This document shows positions 32,001-39,942 of a DNA stretch of 43,066 nt, piece after piece. Position numbers and translations under genes: made by a program. Each line of letters opens with the position of its first letter. Within the stretch, counting starts at the first letter, position 1. The stretch covers positions 1-43,066 of the forward strand of contig QWII01000087.1 of NCBI GenBank assembly GCA_021405325.1. The letters run 5' to 3'. The DNA comes from Caldilinea sp. CFX5. GTDB taxonomy: Bacteria > Chloroflexota > Anaerolineae > Caldilineales > Caldilineaceae. Below the pieces are notes generated by a model. That model did not search any database, had not been told where the DNA came from, and worked only from the letters and a program-made list of their open reading frames with translations.

Positions 32001-34928
32001 GCCGTGCTGGAGCGAGAGCCGCACCATCTTGGCCGTGTTGAGCAGCGTCAGCGTTTTGTCGCCCACCAAATAGCAGGCGGTGTGCAGATCACTGAGTAGC
32101 TTCATCACCATTTGCCCCTCCGCATCGTGTTGGATTGGCAGATCGAGCAAGGCGTCAATGGGGCGGTCGCCGACCAGGGCGTCAATCGCGGCCAGTTCGG
32201 CGGCGAGCGCGGCCTCCTTCTCCGCGGCCAGTTGGGGAAAGGTCACGTCGAAGAGGGCCAGCGCGGCATGGCCGACCCGAATAGCATCGGCATAGTGGGT
32301 CAGCGCTTCGTACTGGTGAACTTGCAAGCTGTAGACCCTGGCCTGGTCGAGGCGTGATTGCGCCTGGGCGAGCAGCAACTGGAAGGTTTGCTCGGCTTCG
32401 GCAAATTGACCGCAGAGGAATTCTCCCTCAGCCCGCTCCAGGGTCAAGGCAAAGGCAAATTCATAGTCAGCGCGCCAGATCGTTTTGGGCAGCAAGGTGC
32501 AGCCAATCTGAAAATAGCCGAGCGCGGCCTTGTAGGCGGCCGCGGCTTTGGCCTTGCGCCCGGCCAGCAAATTCAGATGGGCCAGTTCCCGGCGGGCTGA
32601 CGGCTCACCCAGCAACGCCTGCCCTAGATTGAACTGGTTGACAATCTCAAATAATTTTTCCTCCCGCGTTGCTTCGTCACTCTTGGCCAGCAGCAGTTGG
32701 CCCACCTTCAGATGCACGGCTTTGCGCTGCTGGTCAGGAATGAGCGCATAGGCGGCTTGCTGCACGCGATCATGCAAAAAGCGGTAGCTGAGGGTGTGCG
32801 CCGCTTCGGTCGCGGCCAGCAGCTCTATACTGCTTTCTGGGTTGCTTTCGGCCTGGATTGCCCCCTGGCTTTCTACCTCGCTCGCCTGGGCCAAGGCATA
32901 GTCGTTGCCAACCGGCAGCAGTAACCCTTCCACCACGGCTGGCCAAAGCGCGGCGGCAGCCTGGGCAAAGCTGCTTTCATTGACAATCGCCAACGTCGCT
33001 ACATCAAAACGATTGCCGACACAAGCGGCTAACTGGAGGACATGTTGGGTCGGTTGCGCCAGTTTCTGAATTTTACCGGCCATGAGGGTGACGACATTAT
33101 CGGTCATCCCCTTCTGTTCAATCTGGCTCAACACAAAGCGCCACTGCCCCTGATTGGGATCAAAGGTCAACAACGCCTCTTGATAGAGCGAGAGGAGAAA
33201 TTGGCGCACAAAGAAAGGGTTGCCCGCCGTTTTTTCTAAAAGGAGGTGCGCCAAGGGCAGCGCCGTGGCGTCGTCGCATTTCAGCGTCTCGCTGACCAAT
33301 TGGTTGAGATGGCACAGATCGAGCGGGCCTAATGCAATATGGCTGACCGGCCTGTGTTTGGCGATTTCAGCCAGCGCTAACTTGAGCGGATGGGTGGCGC
33401 TCACTTCATTATCGCGATAGGCGCCGATCAACAGCAGATGATGGAGATCGCCATCGCTCAACAGCGTTTGTAACAGGCGCAAGGTCGCCGCGTCTGCCCA
33501 CTGCAAGTCATCCAAAAAGATCACCAGGGGCTGTTCCGGGCGGGTAAAGACTTGGAGAAAACGCGTAAAGAGCCGGTTAAAGCGGTTTTGGGCTTCGGTC
33601 GGCGGCAAGACCGCGATGGCCGGCTGTGGGCCGAGGATGCGTTCCACTTCGGGGATGACATCGATGATCACCTGGCCGGCGCCGCCTAATGCCGCGTTCA
33701 TGCGCGCCCGCCACAGGCTGATGCGTGTCGCACTTTCGGTCAGAAGCTGCCGCACCAACTCTTGAAAGGCCAGGATTAGCGCCCGATAGGGGATGTTGCG
33801 CTGATATTGATCAAATTTCCCGGCGATAAAATAGCCTTTCTGCCGGGCAATGGGTTTGTGAATCTCGTGGACCAACGCCGACTTGCCGCTGCCGGAATAG
33901 CCGGCGACCAGCAGCAACTCGGCACAACCCTTAGCATTGGCCTCACCAGCGGACCCATTGGCTGGTGTCTGTGCTGCGCTGACACGCGCAAAGGCCGCCA
34001 GCAACTGTTGGATCTCTTCTGCCCGCCCGTATAACTTTTGCGGAATTTGAAAGCGATCGGCGCGATCCTGTTGGCCGAGGACAAAAGTGGTGATGGCGCC
34101 GGTGGCTTGCCACTGGGCGAGACATTCGACCAGATCCGCCTTGAGGCCATCGGCGCTCTGATAGCGCTCTTCGGCTGTCTTGGCCAGCAGCTTCATCACA
34201 ATCGCCGAAAGAACGGGCGGCAAGGTCGGATCGAGTTCGCTGGGCGGGCGCGGTTGTTTGGCCAGGTGGGCGTGGACCAGATCCATGGGGTCGGTTTCTG
34301 CAAAAGGCAAGCGACCCGTGAGCAGTTCATAAAAGGTCACGCCCAACGCATAGAAATCGCTGCGATAATCGATCACTCGGTTCATGCGCCCGGTTTGCTC
34401 CGGTGATAGATAGGCCAGCGTCCCCTCCAGCGTGGCTGGGTTGCTGACACTTTGGTTCTGTTGAGAGAGGCGCGTGGCAATGCTAAAATCGGCGATCTGA
34501 ACCTGCTGGGTGGTGGGATTATAGTAAAGATTGGCGGGTTTGAGATCTTTGTGGATGATGTTCCGCTGGTGAATCTGGCCGACCGTCTCGGCAAGCTGAA
34601 TGGCAATCTTGAGAAAGGTCAACAAATCGAGCGGAGCGGTCGCCAGCAGGGTATCCAGGGGGACGCCGCCACCGTCAAGCAAGACGAGTACCGGACTGTG
34701 TCCCCACTGCTCCAGGCCACAAACCTGCGTTACACCGGAGATCGATAGCCCCTTGCTGATCTCATACTCACGCTTCAGCCGGGCCACATCCGCCAGGGCC
34801 GGATAGTCGGCGCGTACCATCTTCAAGATCACTGTTTGCTGATCCCGCAGGCGTCGCCCGCGATAGACAATGATCGTGGCGCTTGCGGCGATGGTTTCCG
34901 TGATTTGATAGCCGGAGAGAATTGTCAT
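29082..34928 (-). CDS. Giant Ser/Thr kinase - AAA ATPase - helical repeat - GAF - histidine kinase
   Basis: A 1948-residue signalling protein. Residues 1-275 are a Ser/Thr kinase: Lys36 in VILKMV, HKDLKPAN with Asp128, DFS in place of DFG at Asp147, and GTLAYLSPEQTGRMNR. Residues about 300-640 are an AAA/STAND-type ATPase with Walker A GYSGSGKS (343-350) and Walker B VIFLDDLQW. A long helical-repeat region follows. GAF domains lie at about 1370-1530 and 1600-1740, with a coiled coil between. The C-terminus is a NarL/DesK-type histidine kinase: His1753 in LARELHDSVTQ, and an ATPase domain with ADNGCGFD and GGLGLISMHERA. ATG 34928 has GAGG 5 bases upstream. This architecture is known in cyanobacteria and Chloroflexota. 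No response regulator gene is in the window. Confidence 0.9.
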   Translation of the reverse strand: MTILSGYQITETIAASATIIVYRGRRLRDQQTVILKMVRADYPALADVARLKREYEISKGLSISGVTQVCGLEQWGHSPVLVLLDGGGVPLDTLLATAPLDLLTFLKIAIQLAETVGQIHQRNIIHKDLKPANLYYNPTTQQVQIADFSIATRLSQQNQSVSNPATLEGTLAYLSPEQTGRMNRVIDYRSDFYALGVTFYELLTGRLPFAETDPMDLVHAHLAKQPRPPSELDPTLPPVLSAIVMKLLAKTAEERYQSADGLKADLVECLAQWQATGAITTFVLGQQDRADRFQIPQKLYGRAEEIQQLLAAFARVSAAQTPANGSAGEANAKGCAELLLVAGYSGSGKSALVHEIHKPIARQKGYFIAGKFDQYQRNIPYRALILAFQELVRQLLTESATRISLWRARMNAALGGAGQVIIDVIPEVERILGPQPAIAVLPPTEAQNRFNRLFTRFLQVFTRPEQPLVIFLDDLQWADAATLRLLQTLLSDGDLHHLLLIGAYRDNEVSATHPLKLALAEIAKHRPVSHIALGPLDLCHLNQLVSETLKCDDATALPLAHLLLEKTAGNPFFVRQFLLSLYQEALLTFDPNQGQWRFVLSQIEQKGMTDNVVTLMAGKIQKLAQPTQHVLQLAACVGNRFDVATLAIVNESSFAQAAAALWPAVVEGLLLPVGNDYALAQASEVESQGAIQAESNPESSIELLAATEAAHTLSYRFLHDRVQQAAYALIPDQQRKAVHLKVGQLLLAKSDEATREEKLFEIVNQFNLGQALLGEPSARRELAHLNLLAGRKAKAAAAYKAALGYFQIGCTLLPKTIWRADYEFAFALTLERAEGEFLCGQFAEAEQTFQLLLAQAQSRLDQARVYSLQVHQYEALTHYADAIRVGHAALALFDVTFPQLAAEKEAALAAELAAIDALVGDRPIDALLDLPIQHDAEGQMVMKLLSDLHTACYLVGDKTLTLLNTAKMVRLSLQHGHTPESAHGYVLHAMNIGPIGGHYQAAYDFGLLALRLNERLPNPGLRAKILMNFSWAISPWRRPWAESFAYTQEAFQLGNENGFFSDAGFALFNDTYQALLAGRDLASVHQVCTVAVAYLKGKMDGFIDGPQTILQWVQALRGETVAPTSLTNADYDEVAYRQRHQQHPLFLMFHYIAKLALCYTFNDYKAASATAEAAEQVIREYTGTIWDALRVFYHALTLAALYPTFSRRQQQKARQLITALCARMKPWADNCPENFRHHYLLMTAERARLVGQTDAAMRAYEEAIQVAHTQGLTPNEALANELYARFWLARQQEKIARLYLLEAVAGYEQWGALAKVKDLRQQYPHLLAPTARPAPAPGKARSITAETTATALDWAAAMKAAQAISREIDLATLLESLLRVVMATAGAQKGCLILEKAGEWCIEAAGSVDQAAIPVLQAIPVESSQDLAAAIVNYVKHTGENLVIADATEDQRWSNDPYILQQKPKSILCTPILNRAAAVGLLYLENNRVSHAFTPDRIELIQLLSAQAAISLANARLYEEMKLEVRERRRVEASLRQSEGQLRQLNEQLEDYSRNLAEKVRVRTHEIEQRQRVAESLRDMLTILNSNRPLDEILAQIVMEACRLLHSDSSMIYQLEDVARGLFRIQRAHGVLAEHLAANDFPNELIGQILQGQWVAIADLAAPGWLPSQPPTASHIVQHCRALLALPLAIGAESYGCLLLCYAMPHPFTEEEIALAIAFRDQAMLAIENARLRARVEQAAVAVERGRLARELHDSVTQSLYSLTLLTAGWNRLAQAGQQLSVTEMLTEAGAIAQQALKEMRLLVHELRPPDLEKVGLLGALHQRLSAVEKRAGVEVRFRTDEEVALPLFVQEGLYRIAQEALNNAIKHASATCVTVSLHSNAAGFELVIADNGCGFDPSQGKEQGGLGLISMHERAEKFGGQLTIASAPGKGAQVRITVPFTSTAKQP

Positions 34929-34976
34929 ATTGCCTCGCGCTGTCACAACACGATGCACGACCAGCGATTGGCAATT

Positions 34977-35004
34977 ATTATAGCACAAACTGGAAAAATC
35001 GAAA
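34977..35004 (-). promoter_or_regulatory. Possible promoter of the giant kinase gene
   Basis: On the minus strand a perfect TATAAT (34977-34982) is preceded, across 16 bp, by a weak TTTCGA (34999-35004). Confidence 0.4.
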
Positions 35005-35050
35005 TTTCCCTCAACACGGTGAACCGTCACGGTCGAAGACAGGGAGACTA

Positions 35051-35143
35051 GAAGACAGGAAGACAGGAAGACAGGAAGACAGGAAGACAAGAAGAAATTG
35101 ACGACGATGTCTCGTGTCTCCCCCTCTTCCTGTCTTCCTATCT
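35051..35143. repeat. Five 8-base tandem repeats GAAGACAG with an inverted partner
   Basis: GAAGACAG repeats five times from 35051 to 35090, the last as GAAGACAA. CTTCCTGTCTTCCTATCTTG near 35125-35145 is its complement, so the array can fold back. A related tract lies at 21881-21907. Confidence 0.75.
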
Positions 35144-35145
35144 TG

Positions 35146-36297
35146 TCACCGCTGCCGGATCGGCCCCACATAGCGCGACTGCGGGCGGATCAGGCGACCG
35201 GTGGCTTGTTGTTCAAAGCAGTGGGCCAGCCAGCCGCCGGCGCGACTGATGGCGAAGGTGGGGGTGAAGAGATCGGTCTCTAATCCCAAGCCGTGGAGCA
35301 AGAGGGCGGTGTAAAATTCGACATTGGTCTGGAGATTGCGCCCCGGTTTGTATTCGGCTAAGAGGCGCACAGCGGTCTCTTCAACGGACTTGGCCAGGGT
35401 GTAGAGCGCCAGATCGCCGCCGCCGGCGCGGAACATCTTTTCGGCAGCCTTGCTCAACATCTCGGCGCGGGGGTCACGCACTTTGTAGATGCGATGACCA
35501 AAGCCCATCAACCGTTCGCCCCGTTCCAACATCGCCCGCATAGTACTTTCCGCCCGCTCGGCTTTCCCGATGGCAAAGACCATATCCAACGCCGGCCCCG
35601 GCGCACCGCCATGCAACGGCCCTTTGAGTGCGCCCAACGCGCCGACCAACGCTGACGTTAAATCGGTGCCGGTGGCGATGATGACGCGCGCCGCAAAGGT
35701 GGATGCATTGAGGCCGTGATCGACCACGGTGTTGAGATAAGTTTCCATGCCGCGCACCTGAGCCTCGCTGGGTCGTTCCCCCGTGAGCATGTAAAGATAG
35801 TTGGCGGCATGATTGAGCGTTGGATCCGGCGCCACGGGTTGTTGCCCATTGCGCAAGCGCCAGTAGGTAGCGACAATGGTGGGCAGGCGGGCCAACAAGC
35901 GGGCGGCTTGGTCAAAGCCGGCCTCATCTTCGTGGCTATCCAGATCGAGGGCGCCGGCGGCCATGCGCAGGGCAGTCATTGTTGGCAGTCGTTGTTGCGC
36001 TGCTGCTGATAACAGAGCCACCACAGCCTCAGGTAGTGTGCGTAACCCGGCCAGTTGTTGTCGGAAGGCAGCTAATGCCTGTGCATCCGGCAAGTCGCCA
36101 TGCCAGAGCAAATAGACGGTCTCCTCAAAGGTCGCCTCACCGGCAAACGCTTCTAACGGAAAGCCGCCAATAATCAGTTCACCCTTCTGTCCATCCACAT
36201 GGCTCAGACGCGTTTCGGCGGCGATTACCCCTTCTAACCCTGGCTTAAAGTCGTTTTGGGTTGCCCCTGTCTGGATAGGAACGGCTATTGTTGTCAT
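35146..36297 (-). CDS. Citrate synthase
   Basis: Condenses oxaloacetate and acetyl-CoA at entry to the TCA cycle. A 383-residue type II-like bacterial enzyme. Catalytic His229 is in LKGPLHGGAPG and His268 in GFGHRIYKVRDPRAEM. The oxaloacetate-site His194 is in VVDHGLNASTFAARV. The catalytic aspartate position reads Glu327 in NVEFYTALLL, a conservative change that also occurs in some citrate/methylcitrate synthases. DLFTPTFAISRAGGWLAHC and the terminal RLIRPQSRYVGP are conserved. ATG 36297 follows AAGGAT. It is transcribed away from an HTH-citrate synthase paralogue that may regulate it. A 2-methylcitrate synthase role cannot be excluded. Confidence 0.9.
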   Translation of the reverse strand: MTTIAVPIQTGATQNDFKPGLEGVIAAETRLSHVDGQKGELIIGGFPLEAFAGEATFEETVYLLWHGDLPDAQALAAFRQQLAGLRTLPEAVVALLSAAAQQRLPTMTALRMAAGALDLDSHEDEAGFDQAARLLARLPTIVATYWRLRNGQQPVAPDPTLNHAANYLYMLTGERPSEAQVRGMETYLNTVVDHGLNASTFAARVIIATGTDLTSALVGALGALKGPLHGGAPGPALDMVFAIGKAERAESTMRAMLERGERLMGFGHRIYKVRDPRAEMLSKAAEKMFRAGGGDLALYTLAKSVEETAVRLLAEYKPGRNLQTNVEFYTALLLHGLGLETDLFTPTFAISRAGGWLAHCFEQQATGRLIRPQSRYVGPIRQR

Positions 36298-36320
36298 TGT
36301 CTCGATCCTTCTATAGCTAA

Positions 36321-36381
36321 TAAGACAGTAGGACAGTGGGTCAGCCGGTTGACTATACTGACCCACTGACTTACTGTCTTA
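36321..36381. repeat. Imperfect 24-bp inverted repeat in the divergent spacer
   Basis: The arms at 36321-36344 and 36358-36381 pair with two mismatches. ACTGACCCACTG occurs again directly at 36389-36400. It lies in the 5' leader of the citrate synthase transcript, so it could form a structure upstream of the ribosome site. Confidence 0.65.
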
Positions 36382-36430
36382 CTGATTTACTGACCCACTG
36401 CCTTGCTGGCATTTATTTTTAATCAATGGT

Positions 36431-36458
36431 ATCATACTATAAAAATCAACATTGTCAA
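36431..36458 (-). promoter_or_regulatory. Promoter of the citrate synthase gene
   Basis: On the minus strand, TTGACA (36453-36458) and TATGAT (36431-36436) have a 16-bp spacer. AATCAA half-sites overlap this region. Confidence 0.65.
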
Positions 36459-36460
36459 TC

Positions 36461-36476
36461 TTGATTTATGAATCAA
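36461..36476. promoter_or_regulatory. Inverted repeat TTGATT-TATG-AATCAA, possible operator
   Basis: A 6-4-6 perfect inverted repeat ends 7 bases before the HTH-citrate synthase start codon and adjoins the citrate synthase -35 box. Additional AATCAA half-sites lie at 36421-36426 and 36444-36449. The neighbouring HTH protein is the likely binder. Confidence 0.5.
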
Positions 36477-36483
36477 TATATCT

Positions 36484-37683
36484 ATGTCTACCAAATGTTA
36501 CCTCACTGCCGATGAAGCGGCCGCCGCCTTGGGGATCAGCAAGGCGACGCTCTATTCCTATGTCAGCCGCGGCTTTTTGCGTTCTGAGGAAACCAGCGGC
36601 AAAACGCGCACCAGGCGCTACCGGGCCGAAGATGTGGCGACACTCAAACAACGTCAAGAGCAGCGCCGCAATCCGGCCCAGGCGGCTGCTACCGCGCTGC
36701 ACTTTGGCGACCCTGTGCTGGAATCGGCCATTACCTTGATTGCCGATGGGCAATGCTATTACCGGGGCTATGCGGTCGTGGAGTTGGCGCGCCGTCAGCG
36801 CTTTGAGGAAGTCGCGCTGCTGCTTTGGACGGGCGAACTACCTGACCAACCGTTCCTGCTTGAGCCAGTCAAGACCAGCCAGTCGGGGTTGCTCACGGCG
36901 GGCCAGAGCACGCCCGCTGAGTTATTTCAGATGGCCCTGCTCCAGGCCGCGTCGACCGACTTAACTGCCTACCATTCGGCGGCGCCATCGGTCATGCGCA
37001 CGGGACGCCGCATTCTCTCCTTGCTGACACAAGTTGTCACTGGGCCGGGCGTCCAGCAGCGCATTGCCGAACGGTTGCAACAGGCATGGCGACCGGCGGA
37101 ACCGGATGTTGTCACCTTGTTGGATAGTGCGCTCATTCTCTGCGCTGACCACGAGTTAAACATCTCTTCCTTCACGGCCCGCTGCGTCGCGTCGGCGGGG
37201 TCGACGCCCTATGCCGCCGTGGTGGCGGCCCTTGCCGCCTTGCAAGGCCACAAACATGGCGGGATCGGTGAGCGGGTGAGCGCCTTTCTTGATCAGGCCG
37301 CAACCGATCCCCAACGCGCCGTGCGCGATTGTCTCCGCCGGGGTGAGCCATTGCCCGGCTTTGGGCATCAACTCTATCCCGCTGGCGACCCGCGCAGCCG
37401 TTTATTGCTGGAACTGGCGCACGACGCCCGCCCTACGGCGCCGATCCTGGCCGTTGCTGATGCCGTGGTGGAAACCGCCGGTCAGGCGATCCAGTTGGCG
37501 CCTAATTTGGACTTTGGCCTGGCGGTGCTGACCCGTGCGCTGGCGCTGCCGGTCTACGCCCCGTTTACGCTCTTTGCGCTGGGGCGCACGGCTGGCTGGA
37601 TTGGGCATATCATTGAGCAGTATGGGTTGAACCAACTGATTCGTCCCCGTTCCCACTATGTGGGGGTGCAACCACACCCATAA
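36484..37683 (+). CDS. HTH-domain citrate synthase-like protein, probable metabolite-responsive regulator
   Basis: A 399-residue fusion. Residues 1-60 are a MerR/excisionase-type HTH (YLTADEAAAALGISKATLYS then YVSRGFLR). Residues about 75-395 are a citrate synthase fold. All key residues remain: His224 in ADHELNISSF, His259 in GHKHGGIG, His296 in GFGHQLYPAGDPR, and Asp344 in NLDFGLAVL. HTH-citrate synthase proteins are known in many bacteria but their roles are largely undefined. The ATG lies 7 bases after an inverted repeat, and the gene is divergent from a normal citrate synthase, the usual position for a regulator of its neighbour. Sensing oxaloacetate, acyl-CoA or citrate is an inference; residual enzyme activity is possible. 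Confidence 0.85.
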   Translation: MSTKCYLTADEAAAALGISKATLYSYVSRGFLRSEETSGKTRTRRYRAEDVATLKQRQEQRRNPAQAAATALHFGDPVLESAITLIADGQCYYRGYAVVELARRQRFEEVALLLWTGELPDQPFLLEPVKTSQSGLLTAGQSTPAELFQMALLQAASTDLTAYHSAAPSVMRTGRRILSLLTQVVTGPGVQQRIAERLQQAWRPAEPDVVTLLDSALILCADHELNISSFTARCVASAGSTPYAAVVAALAALQGHKHGGIGERVSAFLDQAATDPQRAVRDCLRRGEPLPGFGHQLYPAGDPRSRLLLELAHDARPTAPILAVADAVVETAGQAIQLAPNLDFGLAVLTRALALPVYAPFTLFALGRTAGWIGHIIEQYGLNQLIRPRSHYVGVQPHP

Positions 37684-37754
37684 CAGTCATTCTTTTCTGC
37701 CGCGTACACACTCTTGTGCTATACTACAAAGGCGCGTCGGTGAGTGATGGAGCA

Positions 37755-37965
37755 GTGAAATCGTACCTATGGCAATAAGTACTATTCAAATGCCGAATTC
37801 AAAAAACTCGACACAACCATTGCTGACTTTCAATGCAGAGTGGAAGACACCGAACAAATTACTGGGTATGTTCAAGGGCTGCGTCAGGAATACCCGGAAG
37901 CACGGATTGAAAAGTTCGTGATCTACTGTTTCGGTAATCAAGGCTTTCGTGTCTTTGCCGTTTGA
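37755..37965 (+). pseudogene. Small frameshifted gene of unknown family
   Basis: GTG 37755 begins MKSYLWQ and then stops. One base of frameshift continues as KYYSNAEFKKLDTTIADFQC and, after a further 15 residues, QEYPEARIEKFVIYCFGNQG, then FRVFAV and a stop at 37963. The downstream frame has no start codon of its own but looks like a compact alpha/beta protein. TATACT at 37720-37725 is a possible -10 box. It could be a sequencing error or a decayed gene. I do not recognise the family. Confidence 0.5.
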
Positions 37966-38014
37966 GCAAGATCGACAACCATCAACATCATCAACAAAGG
38001 GAGTAGTTGCGGCC

Positions 38015-39856
38015 ATGCCAAAAGCACGGAAAACATTACGCGTCGCCATGCCGGCTTGGGAGATTGGGCGGGTCGGCAGCGGCCTGGGGGTGAAAGTCGG
38101 TGGCTTGGGTGTGATCGTGGAGGAGTTGCCGCCGGAATTGGTGAAAGCGGCAGCAAAACAGGGGATTACACTGGAAGTGGAAACCCTCAGCCCCTGCTTC
38201 GCTCACTATGACAAACGCCAACTGACCAAGCTCGATCTCCGCTTACCGGTCACGCTTGCCGGTCACACCTTTGACTTTGAGGTCTATCAACATATCTTCC
38301 CCGACGGACAGAAGGTGGTCTACTTCTGGGATGAGTGGCAACTCAGTTGGACCAACGCTAACGCCATCTACCCCACTGATCCGCAATTGGGCTTAACCCT
38401 CTTTGCCGCCGTCGGTCAGGCGATGGCTGGTTATATCAAACAGGGGAACTTTGATACCGTTCACCTACATGATTACCATGTCGGGCTGGTGCCCTTCTAC
38501 CTGGGCGATGACTATTTACAGAAGGTCACGCCCCATTTCACCATTCACAACGCCACCTACCAGGGCATGACCCCCTTGCGTGATGGCGGTTACAGTTCGC
38601 TGGATTACATCAACCTGCCCGGTCATCAGTTGTTCCACAACTATTTTGACTTCTTTGACCACCTCAACTTGATGAAAGCCTGTATGCTCAAGGTGCATGA
38701 GAGCGGCGGCAAAATCACCACCGTCAGCGGCGATCTGGCCGGCACCTGGGGCTATGCCGCCGAACTCAAGGAAAGCCATGCCGCCATCTGGGCCAAAGCT
38801 TATGCACAGAAAGGCGCCCCGCCCGGCGAAGTCTTTGTCCCCAACCGCCACCTCGATCTCTTTGAAAAGCTACCGATTGCCGGCATCACCAACGGTATGA
38901 GCGACAGCAATCGCGCTGAGCATCTGCCCGAATTGAAGGCCAGCGTCCTGCAAGCGCAGCAAGCAAAACGCGGTCCACAACGCCCCCTCTTCAACCACCC
39001 AATCACCCAGCGCGAAATGTTGGCGCAAGATCATAATTTTGATGTCAACAACCTGGGGGTGAAAGCTGAATTGAAACGGTTGCTGCATCTAGAAGCCTTC
39101 GGGACTGAACCGGAGTGGAATCCGATCTTGATTACGGCCGTGGGGCGACTGGTGGAGCAGAAAAATTTGGGGTTGGTGGCCGACATTGTCGAACGCACCT
39201 TGTTCTACGACGGCAACACCAAATTTATCATTCTGGCTTCAGCGCCGGAGGGTGATGCCGGTGGCAAGGCCAGTGAGGCGCACTTTTTCTCCCTGGCGCA
39301 GCGCTATCCGGGGCGGGTTTACTTTAACAATGGCTTCAATCTGCCCCTTTCCAAGTTGATCTTTGCCGGCGGCGACTTTACCTTGATCCCGTCGCGCTTT
39401 GAGCCATGTGGGCTGGTGGATTACGAAGCGTCGCTGGTGGGCAATATTGTCATCGGGCGGGCGACCGGTGGTTTGACCAAAGTGCGTCACTGCGCCTATC
39501 TCTACGAATGGCTCGACATTAGCGACCGCGCCGGTGAAGCCAATGCCTTCTGGTGGCAGATCAAACAGGCCATTGACGATTACCGCCACAATCCGGGTCA
39601 TCATGGTTACTTGCTGCGCACCGCCATGAGCATCAACGCCAGTTGGGACGCCTCGGCGGCGCAATATGTCGAAATGTACCGTTACGGACAGTTGGTCAAA
39701 CAGTGGCAGGCCAAACGGCGCCAGTTGGTCGAAAGTTTTATCCGCTCGCTCAAAAATGACCAGAAGACCTTTGCCGACTTCTTTGCCCCCGGTCAACAGG
39801 AGTACGCCGACAGCCTGGATTGGGAATTGAAACACTTTTTGGCGACGCAAGCATAA
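38015..39856 (+). CDS. glgA: Glycogen/starch synthase family protein (GT5)
   Basis: A 613-residue glycosyltransferase with the two-domain GT-B fold that adds glucose from ADP- or UDP-glucose to glycogen. The N-terminal sugar-nucleotide motif is KVGGLG (Lys27), followed by a region with HLHDYHVGLVPFYLGDDYL and FTIHNATYQGMTPL. The C-terminal domain has ITAVGRLVEQKNLGLVADIV, and the conserved SRFEPCGLVDYEASLVGN with Glu and the acceptor loop. It is longer than the usual 480 residues, with extra sequence around 300-390 between the domains and at the C-terminus. This fits the divergent GT5 group found in several phyla. ATG 38015 follows AAAGGGAG. The first in-frame ATG (37949) overlaps the preceding pseudogene. 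Confidence 0.82.
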   Translation: MPKARKTLRVAMPAWEIGRVGSGLGVKVGGLGVIVEELPPELVKAAAKQGITLEVETLSPCFAHYDKRQLTKLDLRLPVTLAGHTFDFEVYQHIFPDGQKVVYFWDEWQLSWTNANAIYPTDPQLGLTLFAAVGQAMAGYIKQGNFDTVHLHDYHVGLVPFYLGDDYLQKVTPHFTIHNATYQGMTPLRDGGYSSLDYINLPGHQLFHNYFDFFDHLNLMKACMLKVHESGGKITTVSGDLAGTWGYAAELKESHAAIWAKAYAQKGAPPGEVFVPNRHLDLFEKLPIAGITNGMSDSNRAEHLPELKASVLQAQQAKRGPQRPLFNHPITQREMLAQDHNFDVNNLGVKAELKRLLHLEAFGTEPEWNPILITAVGRLVEQKNLGLVADIVERTLFYDGNTKFIILASAPEGDAGGKASEAHFFSLAQRYPGRVYFNNGFNLPLSKLIFAGGDFTLIPSRFEPCGLVDYEASLVGNIVIGRATGGLTKVRHCAYLYEWLDISDRAGEANAFWWQIKQAIDDYRHNPGHHGYLLRTAMSINASWDASAAQYVEMYRYGQLVKQWQAKRRQLVESFIRSLKNDQKTFADFFAPGQQEYADSLDWELKHFLATQA

Positions 39857-39893
39857 TTCTCTGCTGAGGAATAGGGTCTATTTCAACTCGGGG

Positions 39894-39930
39894 ACAGACC
39901 TGTCAGGTTTCCAAAACCTGACAGGTCTGT
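39894..39930. terminator. Perfect 17-bp hairpin between convergent genes (ACCTGTCAGG core)
   Basis: ACAGACCTGTCAGGTTT (39894-39910) pairs with the segment at 39914-39930, with a 3-base loop. The core repeats the inner hairpin at 18845-18877 in the opposite orientation (loop CCA here, TGG there). It lies between converging glgA and thymidine phosphorylase genes. Confidence 0.8.
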
Positions 39931-39942
39931 CTTCGCCTGAAA

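Noticed and set aside
35051..35090. CRISPR array
   Set aside because: The 8-base repeats have no spacers and no cas genes are present.
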